Assembly: GCA_018815265.1 (NCBI GenBank)
Contig: JAHIYG010000229.1
Span: forward strand, 1 to 9,954
DNA: 9,954 nt
Source: Candidatus Altarchaeota archaeon
GTDB lineage: Archaea; Altiarchaeota; Altiarchaeia; IMC4; SCGC-AAA252-I15
Direction of reading: 5' to 3'
How positions within the stretch are numbered: position 1 is the stretch's first letter; each line of letters opens with the position of its first letter. Below the pieces are notes generated by a model, which made no database searches, had not been told where the DNA came from, and was given only the letters and a program-made list of their open reading frames with translations. The position numbers were made by a program, and so were the translations under genes. This document shows positions 1 to 7,167 of the stretch, piece by piece.

Positions 1-1
1 C

Positions 2-1261
2 CTAATCTGCAAAACATACTTCAAAAACACAAAAACCGCATTAATTGGGCCAACAATACTATATCTCACCCCACGGATATTCGCCCACTCATTCTTCAAC
101 CTAAAAGACATACCCTACATGACAGCATACACAGCCGGCATATACTTCCTCCTAAGATACCTCAAAGACAAAAGCCGGAAAAACACAATCTACTTCGCAG
201 TAGCAACGTCATTTGCCATAAACATGCGACTGCCAGGTGCGATGCTGGCAGCCACAGCCTTCACAGTCATAGGGTTAGATGCGGTAGCCAAACGCAAAAT
301 CCCACATCAAGACATTAAAAACCTCCCAACATACCTTACCACAACCCTCATATTGGTAATCTTGCTGTGGCCCTACCTATGGGAAGACACACTAACTAAA
401 CTGATTGAAATCACAAAGACATCAGCAAACTACAACTACGGATACCCAGTTGTATTCCTGGGAGAATACATCAAACCCTACAACCTCCCAGGGTACTACA
501 TCCCACTGTGGATTCTCATAACAACCCCCCCACTATACCTTGCAGGATTCGCTGCTGGAGTAATAATTTCAATACGCAAGTTTTCAAGAAAAACAGAAAG
601 AACTGCTGAAAACATCCTCCCCTACATATGGGTTGGGATACCAGTCACAGCAGTGCTTATACTCAAGCCAATACTATATGATGGCTGGCGCCACATGTAC
701 TTTATCTACCCACCGATTACACTGTACACAGCAATGGGATTAACTGAGATATACGCAAAAATCAAGGACAAAAAAATAAGGACAACCTATGTTGTACTCA
801 TTGCATTATCCATTGCCTACACCGGCTACTGGATGGCATACAACCACCCCATCCAAAACGTATACTTCAACACATTAGGCCACACATTCTTCGACCTCCA
901 GCAAAGCTTTGACCTAGACTACTGGTGTGTATCCCATAGGAAACAAATAGAAAACCTACTTGAAAAAACCAACCCGTCAAAAGTTACTGTATTCATACCC
1001 GAGGCGTTTTTCGTGCTGCAGGCAAACCACTTCGCAATGGAGGGGGAAAAACAAGACCTGTTCGAACTAACCCTCGACTCATCAAAGGCAGACTACCTCA
1101 TGACAACATTTCGATTCAAAAAAGAAGGATATAACGACCTAGGCGAGGAAATCGACTCAATAAAGGTGGACGGCATCACAATAAACGCCCTCTACGACAT
1201 CAAGGGAAAAAACATCAACCCACTCACAGTCAAGGAAACACTCTACAAAAACATAGAATAA
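2..1261 (+). CDS. GT-C membrane glycosyltransferase, PMT/ArnT-like (5' partial)
   Basis: Likely a polyprenyl-phosphate-sugar-dependent glycosyltransferase of the GT-C fold (PMT/GT39-like, PMT_2), acting on the outer face of the cytoplasmic membrane. The frame is open from base 2, 39 codons before the ATG at 119, and those codons carry the family's most telling motif, RIFAHSFFNLKDIPY, whose Lys-Asp lies in an extracytoplasmic loop. The gene therefore starts upstream of the window and the ATG at 119 is internal. About 419 residues are visible. Hydrophobic segments lie near visible residues 40-54, 66-95, 110-127, 166-191, 205-224, 231-247 and 262-279. GWRHMYFIYPP (about 228-238) and HPIQNVYFN (about 282-290) match this family. 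The last 110 or so residues form a soluble C-terminal domain beginning FDLDYW. The downstream GtrB- and GtrA-like genes would supply and flip the lipid-linked sugar. Sugar and acceptor are unknown. The coding strand is strikingly C-rich and G-poor. Confidence 0.85.
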   Translation, partial: LICKTYFKNTKTALIGPTILYLTPRIFAHSFFNLKDIPYMTAYTAGIYFLLRYLKDKSRKNTIYFAVATSFAINMRLPGAMLAATAFTVIGLDAVAKRKIPHQDIKNLPTYLTTTLILVILLWPYLWEDTLTKLIEITKTSANYNYGYPVVFLGEYIKPYNLPGYYIPLWILITTPPLYLAGFAAGVIISIRKFSRKTERTAENILPYIWVGIPVTAVLILKPILYDGWRHMYFIYPPITLYTAMGLTEIYAKIKDKKIRTTYVVLIALSIAYTGYWMAYNHPIQNVYFNTLGHTFFDLQQSFDLDYWCVSHRKQIENLLEKTNPSKVTVFIPEAFFVLQANHFAMEGEKQDLFELTLDSSKADYLMTTFRFKKEGYNDLGEEIDSIKVDGITINALYDIKGKNINPLTVKETLYKNIE

Positions 1262-1268
1262 ACAAGGG

Positions 1269-1276
1269 AATATTAA
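1269..1276 (+). promoter_or_regulatory. TATA-like box before the GT2 gene
   Basis: AATATTAA in the 39-base gap after the GT-C gene is centred about 28 bases before the ATG at 1301. That spacing fits a TATA box driving a nearly leaderless transcript, as is common in archaea. No convincing Shine-Dalgarno sequence precedes the ATG. It may be an internal promoter of the run that starts upstream. The call is by spacing and composition only. Confidence 0.4.
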
Positions 1277-1300
1277 GGCGTTTTCACAATTCATAAGCAC

Positions 1301-2239
1301 ATGATGAAAAAGCTGATTAGCGTCATAACACACTGCTACAACGAAGAAGCCAATGTCGAAGGATTATACGAGGAAGTCAAAAAAATACTAGGAAAAAATA
1401 GAGACTACGACTATGAACACATATTCATCGACAATGCATCAGAAGACAAAACAGTCGAAATCCTCAAAAAAATAGCGAAAAAAGACAAAAGACTAAAAAT
1501 CATCGTGAACCTTAGAAACTTCGGCCACATACGCTCCCCATTCCATGGGATGCTGCAATGCAAGGGCGACGCAGTCATATCAATGGCCAGCGACTTCCAA
1601 GACCCCCCACACCTAATACCTCAATTAATCGAAAAGTGGGAGCAGGGATACCAGGTCGTTTTAGGGGTAAAAACCAAAAGCATGGAGAATCCAGCAGTAT
1701 TTGCGCTGAGAAAAATATACTACCACCTCCTAAAACGCATGTCAAACATACAGGTAATCGAGAACTTCTCAGGCTACGCACTATACGACCAGAAGGTAAT
1801 AAAGACAGTACGCACAATAGACGACCCATACCCGTATTTCCGCGGCCTAATATGCGATTTAGGATTCCATCGGGCAACCGTCGAATACACCCAACCCAAG
1901 AGGAAACAAGGAATCACAAAAAACAACATCTACACACTATACGACCTGGCTGTACTCGGAATAATCAGCTATTCCAAAATACCTCTACGGCTGACAATAG
2001 TGGCAGGGCTTATGCTTTCCCTCTTTAGCATACTCACAGCCTCAGGCTATCTGATATACAAACTCATCTACTGGGACAGGTTCACATTAGGCCTCGCACC
2101 CCTTGTGATAGGGTTATTCTTCTTCTCCTCAGTGCAACTACTCTTCCTAGGCGTCGTCGGAGAATACATAGGAATGATATTCACTCAAGTCCACAAAAGA
2201 CCGCTGGTTGTCGAGAAAGAGAGGGTAAACTTTGGCTGA
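1301..2239 (+). CDS. Family 2 glycosyltransferase, GtrB/DPM1-like (polyprenyl-phosphate sugar synthase)
   Basis: Predicted to transfer a sugar from a nucleotide donor to polyprenyl (dolichyl) phosphate at the cytoplasmic face of the membrane. Its 312 residues are normal for the GtrB/ArnC/DPM1 group. The GT-A domain occupies about residues 5-225, with SVITHCYNEE (7-16), DNASEDKT (44-51) and the metal/nucleotide site MASDFQDPP (95-103). In this site the usual Asp-Ala-Asp reads Ala-Ser-Asp, so the first Asp is absent; the second Asp (98) and the QDPP that follows are kept. Two membrane helices follow (about 230-254 and 263-290), then the typical tail GEYIGMIF...HKRPL. Two adjacent ATGs (1301 and 1304) could start it; 1301 fits the upstream TATA-like box. 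The stop overlaps the next gene by 8 bases, implying coupled translation with the GtrA-like protein. Confidence 0.9.
   Translation: MMKKLISVITHCYNEEANVEGLYEEVKKILGKNRDYDYEHIFIDNASEDKTVEILKKIAKKDKRLKIIVNLRNFGHIRSPFHGMLQCKGDAVISMASDFQDPPHLIPQLIEKWEQGYQVVLGVKTKSMENPAVFALRKIYYHLLKRMSNIQVIENFSGYALYDQKVIKTVRTIDDPYPYFRGLICDLGFHRATVEYTQPKRKQGITKNNIYTLYDLAVLGIISYSKIPLRLTIVAGLMLSLFSILTASGYLIYKLIYWDRFTLGLAPLVIGLFFFSSVQLLFLGVVGEYIGMIFTQVHKRPLVVEKERVNFG
2221..2225 (+). promoter_or_regulatory. Shine-Dalgarno-like site for the GtrA TTG start
   Basis: GAGGG ends six bases before the TTG at 2232, a proper ribosome-binding distance. It is the clearest such site in the window and supports TTG as the true start of a gene inside an overlapping operon, where a leaderless start is impossible. 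Confidence 0.5.
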
Positions 2240-2612
2240 AACAACAACCCAATTCATAAGATTCATACTGGTCGGCATACTAAACACAATATTTGGCTAT
2301 ACATTATATGCGGTACTGATATACTCCGGACTCCACTATAGCATTGCAGTACTGGCTGCCACAATAATCGCGGTACTGTTCAACTTCAAAACATACGGGC
2401 GGCTCGTCTTCAAACAAAACAACAACTCGAAACTCATGAGTTTCATAGCAGTCTACACCATAGTTTATTTCGTAAATGTCTTAGGGTTGGCGTATCTTGA
2501 CAGTCTAGGAGTCGACAACTACGTCGGAGGGGCGGCCATGCTAATCCCCGTCGGAGTCACAGCTTATACACTCAACAAAAAATTCGTCTACAACAATGGA
2601 AAAAAAGGCTAA
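2232..2612 (+). CDS. GtrA-like small membrane protein (putative lipid-linked sugar flippase)
   Basis: A 126-residue protein of the GtrA family, thought to help move polyprenyl-phosphate-linked sugars across the membrane. Four hydrophobic segments are visible, near residues 8-30, 36-52, 68-90 and 97-114. The family signature RFILVGILNT is at 10-19, and the aromatic/basic motif NFKTYGRLVF (51-60) ends the second helix. A second copy of the pattern, LNKKFVYNN (114-122), closes the protein, reflecting the family's internal duplication. The start is TTG at 2232: it has a GAGGG site six bases upstream, and the next in-frame ATG (residue 69) would delete half the protein, including the signature. 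It overlaps the GT2 gene by 8 bases. Together with the GT2 and GT-C genes it forms a complete Gtr-type trio. Confidence 0.88.
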   Translation: MAETTTQFIRFILVGILNTIFGYTLYAVLIYSGLHYSIAVLAATIIAVLFNFKTYGRLVFKQNNNSKLMSFIAVYTIVYFVNVLGLAYLDSLGVDNYVGGAAMLIPVGVTAYTLNKKFVYNNGKKG

Positions 2613-3783
2613 ATCAATGAGGGGCTGCCCAGTATGTAGGGGAACAAAGTCATCATTCCTCCACACCATGAAATTCGCACTGCCCGCAGGCCACCCACTA
2701 ACTTCCGGCTATGACGTGCTGGCATGTACCGACTGCGGCTTCGTCTTTGCAGACACCCAAGTGACACAAGATGACTACGACATATTCTACTCTAAAATGT
2801 CAAAGTATGAGGATAGAAAAACCTCCACTGGAGGAGGGGACACACCAGAAGATGCAACACGCCTGAGGCGGACAGCAGACACAGTCGCAAAACATGTTGC
2901 TGACCGTGACGCCAGAATAATCGATATAGGATGCGCCAACGGAGGACTCCTCAAGGAACTGAAGAAACTCGGTTACAAAAACCTATATGGGGTCGACCCA
3001 TCGATTGAGTGCGTAAAAAACACCCGAAAAATCCCAGGAGTGAAAGCATACGCCGGCACACTATCTAACCTGCCAAAAAACACAGGCTCCTTTGATGCAG
3101 TCATCCTCTCGCACGTGCTTGAACACATACAAGACATCCGGAAATCCATAAATGCTGCAAAGACATTGATTAAATCCGGAGGCATACTCTATGCAGAGAT
3201 TCCAGACGCCAACAGATACAATCTATTCTATGCCCCACTACCCTACTACTTCAACGCAGAACACATCAACCACTTCTCAACCACCTCCTTAAAAAACCTG
3301 CTAACCTCATCCGGTTTCACCCAAATATCAGACGGCACCGCAGACACCCCCGTCACCCCACATGTCAGATACCCGATTGCATGGGTGGCATACAGGAAAG
3401 GAGGCATCAAGGAGAAAATAGCATATGATGCAAAACTCGTGTCAAACATTAGAAAATACATCTCATCTGCACTACGGCATCAAGACATGAAACGACTATC
3501 CAAACTCAATCTTCCCAGGCAGGAGATAATCATCTGGGGAGTAGGGGCATACGCAAGCTGGCTCCTAGCCAATACCCCCCTTGGAGAGGCCTCAGTATCG
3601 GCGTTCACAGACAACAACCCTAAATACTGGGGGATGAAATTGAAAGACAAACCAATAATCCCCCCAAACACATTAGCATGCAGGAAAGAGCCTATAGCAG
3701 TCGCGACATGGCTGCACCACCCAGAAATAGTCAGGCAAATCAAAAACAATCTTAAGCTGAAAAACAAGATAATAATCCTCTAA
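2596..3783 (+). CDS. SAM-dependent methyltransferase with N-terminal zinc site and C-terminal Rossmann-like module
   Basis: Class I SAM methyltransferase, 395 residues, related to sugar C-methyltransferases (Methyltransf_13/23/14 architecture). Residues 11-14 (CPVC) and 44-47 (CTDC) give four cysteines for one zinc. The SAM-binding motif IIDIGCANGGLL is at 108-119, followed by the acidic YGVDPS (131-136), LSHVLEHI (171-178) and EHINHFS (222-228), which are typical of this group. A C-terminal module starts at IIIWGVGAYASWLL (311-324) and continues with DNNPKYWG (339-346); it recalls the C-terminal half of sugar C-methyltransferases. The likely substrate is an NDP- or lipid-linked sugar, by inference from context. 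The ATG at 2596 overlaps the GtrA gene by 17 bases; a second in-frame ATG at 2617 (residue 8) lies just past that gene's stop, keeps all four cysteines and is equally possible. The gene ends 3 bases before the converging ThDP enzyme gene. Confidence 0.87.
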   Translation: MEKKAKSMRGCPVCRGTKSSFLHTMKFALPAGHPLTSGYDVLACTDCGFVFADTQVTQDDYDIFYSKMSKYEDRKTSTGGGDTPEDATRLRRTADTVAKHVADRDARIIDIGCANGGLLKELKKLGYKNLYGVDPSIECVKNTRKIPGVKAYAGTLSNLPKNTGSFDAVILSHVLEHIQDIRKSINAAKTLIKSGGILYAEIPDANRYNLFYAPLPYYFNAEHINHFSTTSLKNLLTSSGFTQISDGTADTPVTPHVRYPIAWVAYRKGGIKEKIAYDAKLVSNIRKYISSALRHQDMKRLSKLNLPRQEIIIWGVGAYASWLLANTPLGEASVSAFTDNNPKYWGMKLKDKPIIPPNTLACRKEPIAVATWLHHPEIVRQIKNNLKLKNKIIIL

Positions 3784-3786
3784 CAC

Positions 3787-5583
3787 TCACTCATCCACAG
3801 GTGGGACAAGCATATTCGCAGCAAACTCATCACGCCCCAACAGCGGCCATAAATCCTCCATAGGTTTGGAAACCATCGTACCATCTGGCTTCCTCATCGA
3901 CGTCACCCTAGGTGCGGTAAGCTCATTTGACGCAACCTTCACTTCACACACAACCGCCCCATTTGAATCCAATATACTCCTCACCCTACGCCGTATATCC
4001 TTATGGTTCGTGATGCATGTAGCCTTTATACCAAACGCTTTAGCGACCTTTTTAACATCCGGCAACGTGACACTGCTTTTCGCGTCACTCCCAACGAGCC
4101 TACCACTGAAGTAGTTCCTCTGAGTGTTCATAATAGACCCGTAGCCGCCGTTGTCCAACACAAAAAACTTTATCGGCAAACCAATCCTTTTGACAGTCTC
4201 CAACTCCTGGATATTCATCACAAAACCGCCGTCGCCTTCGATACAGACTGTCTTTTTTGACCCTGAAGCCAGACAACCCCCTATTGCGGCGGGGATACCG
4301 TATCCCATAGAACCTAATCCCGGGGTGTTGAAAACCCTAACGCCCTCTTTGACCCTGAAAGCCTGCAAAGTAATCTCACTGCATGCGCCGGAGCTGCCAG
4401 GCACAAGTGTGGAACCGCGGGGCATCTCATCAGACAAAACATCCACTAAAACATAGGTGCTAACCCCACGTTTTTGACTCCAGTATTTCGGCAACACAAC
4501 AGGATACCTCATCTGCCACTCCTTGCATCTCTTCAACCACCCACTATCGCCTCTGGCTTCGACCTTATCGCTTTGCCTGATGAATTCATTGATGAATTCC
4601 CCTGCGTCAGAGCATACGGGAACATCCACGGACATGCTCAACTTTTTAATCTCAGATGAGTCAACATCCACAACAACCTTCTTCGCCATCCTTGCGAAAT
4701 TCTTATGTGAATACGCAGTCTGCCCCAAATCCAACCTCGCCCCTATTGACAAAAACAAGTCAGAGTTCTGCTGCGCGAAATTGGCGCCACGCTGCCCTAT
4801 CGCCCCCGGCCTTCCAACATACAGTGGATGCGATTCAGCAATTAAGTCAGCAGCCTTCCATGTCGTAAGCACAGGAATATTCAGCATCTTAACAAGACGC
4901 AAGAATTCCCCAGATGCATTAGCGTGCCTGATGCCATTACCCGCCAATAATACCGGCCTCTCCGACTCATTCAAAAGCCCAATAGCATCATTAACCTGCC
5001 TGTACAACATAGTGTTTTTCTTCAACTTTTCAGGCTTAAAACCCCGTAAATCATTCCATTCAACCTCCGCAGCCTGCACATCCAAGGGGATATCGACCCA
5101 CACAGGCCCTGGCCTACCTGATTTAGCCAAATAAACAGCCTTTTCAAGATGGTGCCTGACTGTTTTAGGGTCTGTTATGCAGACAGCATACTTTGTTATA
5201 GGTGACACAACATCCACTATTCCAATCTCCTGAAAACCCAACTGCCTCACACCAATATTCCCCTTCATGTCCGGGCGCTTAACCTGCCCTGAAATATAAA
5301 GGCAAGGTATTGAATCAAGCCAGGCTCCAGCCACACCAGTTACTGCGTTTGTCCCGCCTGGACCGGTGGTCACCAAAGCCACACCCAAATTGTTTGTATA
5401 CTGTCCATAAGCTTCAGCAGCTATTGAACACGCCTGCTCATGCAGATTACACACGTACTCTATCTCCCTGCACCTGCCGACTGCATCTACAAGGTGCATG
5501 CAGCCTCCGCCTGAGAGCATGAACAAATGCTTGACTCCCCGGTCTGCGACAAACTTCATCACACAGTCTGATACAGTAGTCAT
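3787..5583 (-). CDS. ThDP-dependent enzyme, acetolactate synthase superfamily
   Basis: A 598-residue cytoplasmic thiamine diphosphate enzyme with the standard three-domain order. The Pyr domain (about 1-175) has the catalytic glutamate Glu49 in LHEQACSIAAEAYG, TTGPGGTNAVTG (72-83) and GRPGPVWVDIPLD (156-168). The central domain (about 190-335) has VLLAGNGIRHA (211-221). The PP domain (about 370-560) has the metal/ThDP motif from GDGG (450-453) to DNGGYGSI (477-484). The conserved C-terminal tail (about 555-593), with DGTMVSKPMEDLWPLLGRDEF, is a feature I associate with acetolactate-synthase-like enzymes of surface polysaccharide loci rather than with IlvB. No IlvN regulatory subunit is nearby, arguing against a role in valine/isoleucine synthesis. 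Such enzymes decarboxylate a 2-keto acid and may add the two-carbon unit to a keto sugar, as YerE does for yersiniose; the substrate here is inferred only. Its ATG follows the NeuB-cupin stop by 4 bases, so the two are cotranscribed. Confidence 0.9.
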   Translation of the reverse strand: MTTVSDCVMKFVADRGVKHLFMLSGGGCMHLVDAVGRCREIEYVCNLHEQACSIAAEAYGQYTNNLGVALVTTGPGGTNAVTGVAGAWLDSIPCLYISGQVKRPDMKGNIGVRQLGFQEIGIVDVVSPITKYAVCITDPKTVRHHLEKAVYLAKSGRPGPVWVDIPLDVQAAEVEWNDLRGFKPEKLKKNTMLYRQVNDAIGLLNESERPVLLAGNGIRHANASGEFLRLVKMLNIPVLTTWKAADLIAESHPLYVGRPGAIGQRGANFAQQNSDLFLSIGARLDLGQTAYSHKNFARMAKKVVVDVDSSEIKKLSMSVDVPVCSDAGEFINEFIRQSDKVEARGDSGWLKRCKEWQMRYPVVLPKYWSQKRGVSTYVLVDVLSDEMPRGSTLVPGSSGACSEITLQAFRVKEGVRVFNTPGLGSMGYGIPAAIGGCLASGSKKTVCIEGDGGFVMNIQELETVKRIGLPIKFFVLDNGGYGSIMNTQRNYFSGRLVGSDAKSSVTLPDVKKVAKAFGIKATCITNHKDIRRRVRSILDSNGAVVCEVKVASNELTAPRVTSMRKPDGTMVSKPMEDLWPLLGRDEFAANMLVPPVDE

Positions 5584-5587
5584 CTTG

Positions 5588-7102
5588 TCAGTCTACCCAA
5601 TAGGTCAGATGAGTTTTGCGACTAGTGTTCCTGCCTATTGCGGGGTCAGTGTAGTAGGAGTCTCCCTTATGGTGGGTTGAAGAAACCTCCTCCAATATGG
5701 CGCCTTTCTTGCTTGAGAAAATATGCTTCACACCCCGCTCAACAGTTATGATGTCTCCTGGTTTGCAGTTTTTCACTTCCCCATCCAAAATGATCTCCAA
5801 ATCTCCATACAACAGGATGAATGTCTCCTCCTTGACTTTATGATACTGTTCAGGATGCTTTTGCCCGCCTAACATGACAATCAGCTTCTTGCAATACTCC
5901 CTGTTAACATAGGTTATGATTGTCGCCCCGTACTCGTCAAATCTGTCAATCCCATAATGGTGGGACACTTCAAATTCCAGTTGATTGGGCACTGCTATCC
6001 TGCTTTCGTGTATCAATGTCTTTACCCTCTTCATGATTTCATACACTTTCTCCCTGATTTCAACCCTGTTTATCTCGCTGAAAAGCAGCGGCTGTCCCTT
6101 CCCAATGTCATTTGACGCGAAGTAGATTGAATATTTTGACATGTCGTTGGCTGTTACCTGGTCCTTCGTTGTCGGAATAGCCAGGAATGTGTCAGACAGG
6201 TTAATCCTGTCCCCAGAGCTGAATTTAGTCTTTGCGAAAACACCCCTCCTAAGGGACATAAGGCTTGAAACCTCTTTTTCCGTGAAATCAGCCCTTTTAC
6301 CCGTTACTCCGCACATGTCAAACGCTTCTTCAGCGGATGCAAGCCATTTCCCAACCTGCTCAGGAGTTGCAGAATAACCGTTCAGCTTGACTGAACCAGA
6401 CACTACACCAACGTGTTTCTCGAAGATGGATGCTCCCTTACCTACTGCAATCTTGACAGAGTCGATATTATCCGGGCTCTCATGTGTTGAATAACCTATT
6501 TTCACCCCTGGATAACGGGCTTTCAAAAGGTCTATCTGATTAAGCTGCAGATACTCATTGGCTGTCGGGTACTCTGCGACACAATGCATAAGGGAAAAGC
6601 ACTTGTCCCTATGCGTAAAAAAACTCACCACCCTATCTATGTCTTCTAGTGTGGCGCCGGCTGTTGATGCTATAATCGGCTTTTCTGTTTTGACAACCCT
6701 CTCAAGCAGCGGCCAATCAGTGAATGAGCAGCTAGCAATCTTTATGATGTCAAAGCCGTGCTCCTCAATCATGTCCACAGAATTCTCGTCAAAAGGCGTA
6801 CATATTGTCTTGAACTTCAAAGACTCCATCTCATTCTTCAACTGCAAAAGCTCATCCCACCCTAGGCGGGTTTCAGAAAACCTCTTCACATATTTGATGT
6901 CGTCTCTACCTCTGAAGTCAGGGTGGATGAAGGTGTCTAAGTCCCTGTATTGCAGTTTGAATCCGAAATCGAACCTGTCCCTAAAACTCTTCACAGCCTT
7001 GTTTACTTCCTTGATTATCGCAAGCCCATGCTTCGCAGAACCAGAATGGTTATTCGCCATATCAAAGACAAAAAACGGCTTAGTCCCTTCTTCAACATCC
7101 AT
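5588..7102 (-). CDS. NeuB-family synthase fused to a C-terminal cupin
   Basis: NeuB enzymes condense phosphoenolpyruvate with an amino-sugar or related aldose to make nonulosonic acids (sialic, legionaminic, pseudaminic). Numbering counts from the ATG at 7114 (508 residues). The TIM barrel (about 13-270) shows NNHSG (21-25), FKLQ (52-55), TPFDE (106-110), IKIAS (124-128), HCVAEYPT (177-184), IGYSTHE (206-212) and FEKHV (231-235); His211 and His234 match the metal ligands of NeuB. Asp18 stands where NeuB usually has Glu. A SAF domain (about 286-350) starts SLRRGVFAKTKFSSGD and supplies the conserved Arg. Residues about 375-508 are a cupin like D-lyxose isomerases: QYHKVKEETF (423-432), PGDIITVERGVKH (452-464), STHHKGDSYY (479-488). 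This makes it about 150 residues longer than ordinary NeuB. I place the start at 7102 (residue 5), which lies about 25 bases from a TATA-like box; 7114 is the alternative. First gene of an operon with the ThDP enzyme. Confidence 0.88.
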   Translation of the reverse strand: MDVEEGTKPFFVFDMANNHSGSAKHGLAIIKEVNKAVKSFRDRFDFGFKLQYRDLDTFIHPDFRGRDDIKYVKRFSETRLGWDELLQLKNEMESLKFKTICTPFDENSVDMIEEHGFDIIKIASCSFTDWPLLERVVKTEKPIIASTAGATLEDIDRVVSFFTHRDKCFSLMHCVAEYPTANEYLQLNQIDLLKARYPGVKIGYSTHESPDNIDSVKIAVGKGASIFEKHVGVVSGSVKLNGYSATPEQVGKWLASAEEAFDMCGVTGKRADFTEKEVSSLMSLRRGVFAKTKFSSGDRINLSDTFLAIPTTKDQVTANDMSKYSIYFASNDIGKGQPLLFSEINRVEIREKVYEIMKRVKTLIHESRIAVPNQLEFEVSHHYGIDRFDEYGATIITYVNREYCKKLIVMLGGQKHPEQYHKVKEETFILLYGDLEIILDGEVKNCKPGDIITVERGVKHIFSSKKGAILEEVSSTHHKGDSYYTDPAIGRNTSRKTHLTYWVD

Positions 7103-7123
7103 CTTATTAACCATATACTTTGA

Positions 7124-7141
7124 TAATATAAGATTTAATGC
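7124..7141. promoter_or_regulatory. Divergent promoter region, TATA-like boxes for both directions
   Basis: On the - strand, TTATATTA (7131-7124) is centred about 26 bases before the ATG at 7102 of the NeuB-cupin gene. On the + strand, ATTTAATG (7133-7140) is centred about 31 bases before the ATG at 7168 of the FkbM gene. Both spacings fit archaeal TATA boxes with leaderless or very short-leader transcripts. The longer alternative starts (7114 and 7138) would lie too close to, or inside, these boxes. The call rests on spacing and base composition alone. Confidence 0.45.
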
Positions 7142-7167
7142 TTTTTAGGTTGAATAACTGGGCAGAC

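Noticed and set aside
1558..2028. A 156-codon + strand frame inside the GT2 gene
   Set aside because: Shifted frame of the GT2 gene; Arg/Pro/Asn-rich translation reflects the A/C-rich sequence, not a protein.
2308..2380. Recurring GCGGTACTG-like words
   Set aside because: Three similar 9-mers code for Ala-Val-Leu in membrane helices of the GtrA-like protein; low-complexity coding explains them.
4578..4600. Short tandem repeat with two copies of GATGAATTC twelve bases apart
   Set aside because: It encodes the EFINEF stretch of the ThDP enzyme on the opposite strand; two imperfect copies inside a coding region are not a meaningful repeat.
4523..5134. A 203-codon open frame on the + strand
   Set aside because: It lies wholly antisense to the ThDP enzyme, whose domains and catalytic motifs are unmistakable; the translation has no recognisable motif and an unlikely composition.
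3787..5583. ThDP gene as ilvB (anabolic acetolactate synthase large subunit)
   Set aside because: No ilvN, ilvC or other branched-chain amino acid gene is present, it has a distinct C-terminal tail, and it is cotranscribed with NeuB-cupin; so no gene symbol is given.
6558..7148. A 196-codon open frame on the + strand
   Set aside because: Antisense to the NeuB barrel and crossing its promoter; Ser-rich translation without motifs, a shadow of the real gene.
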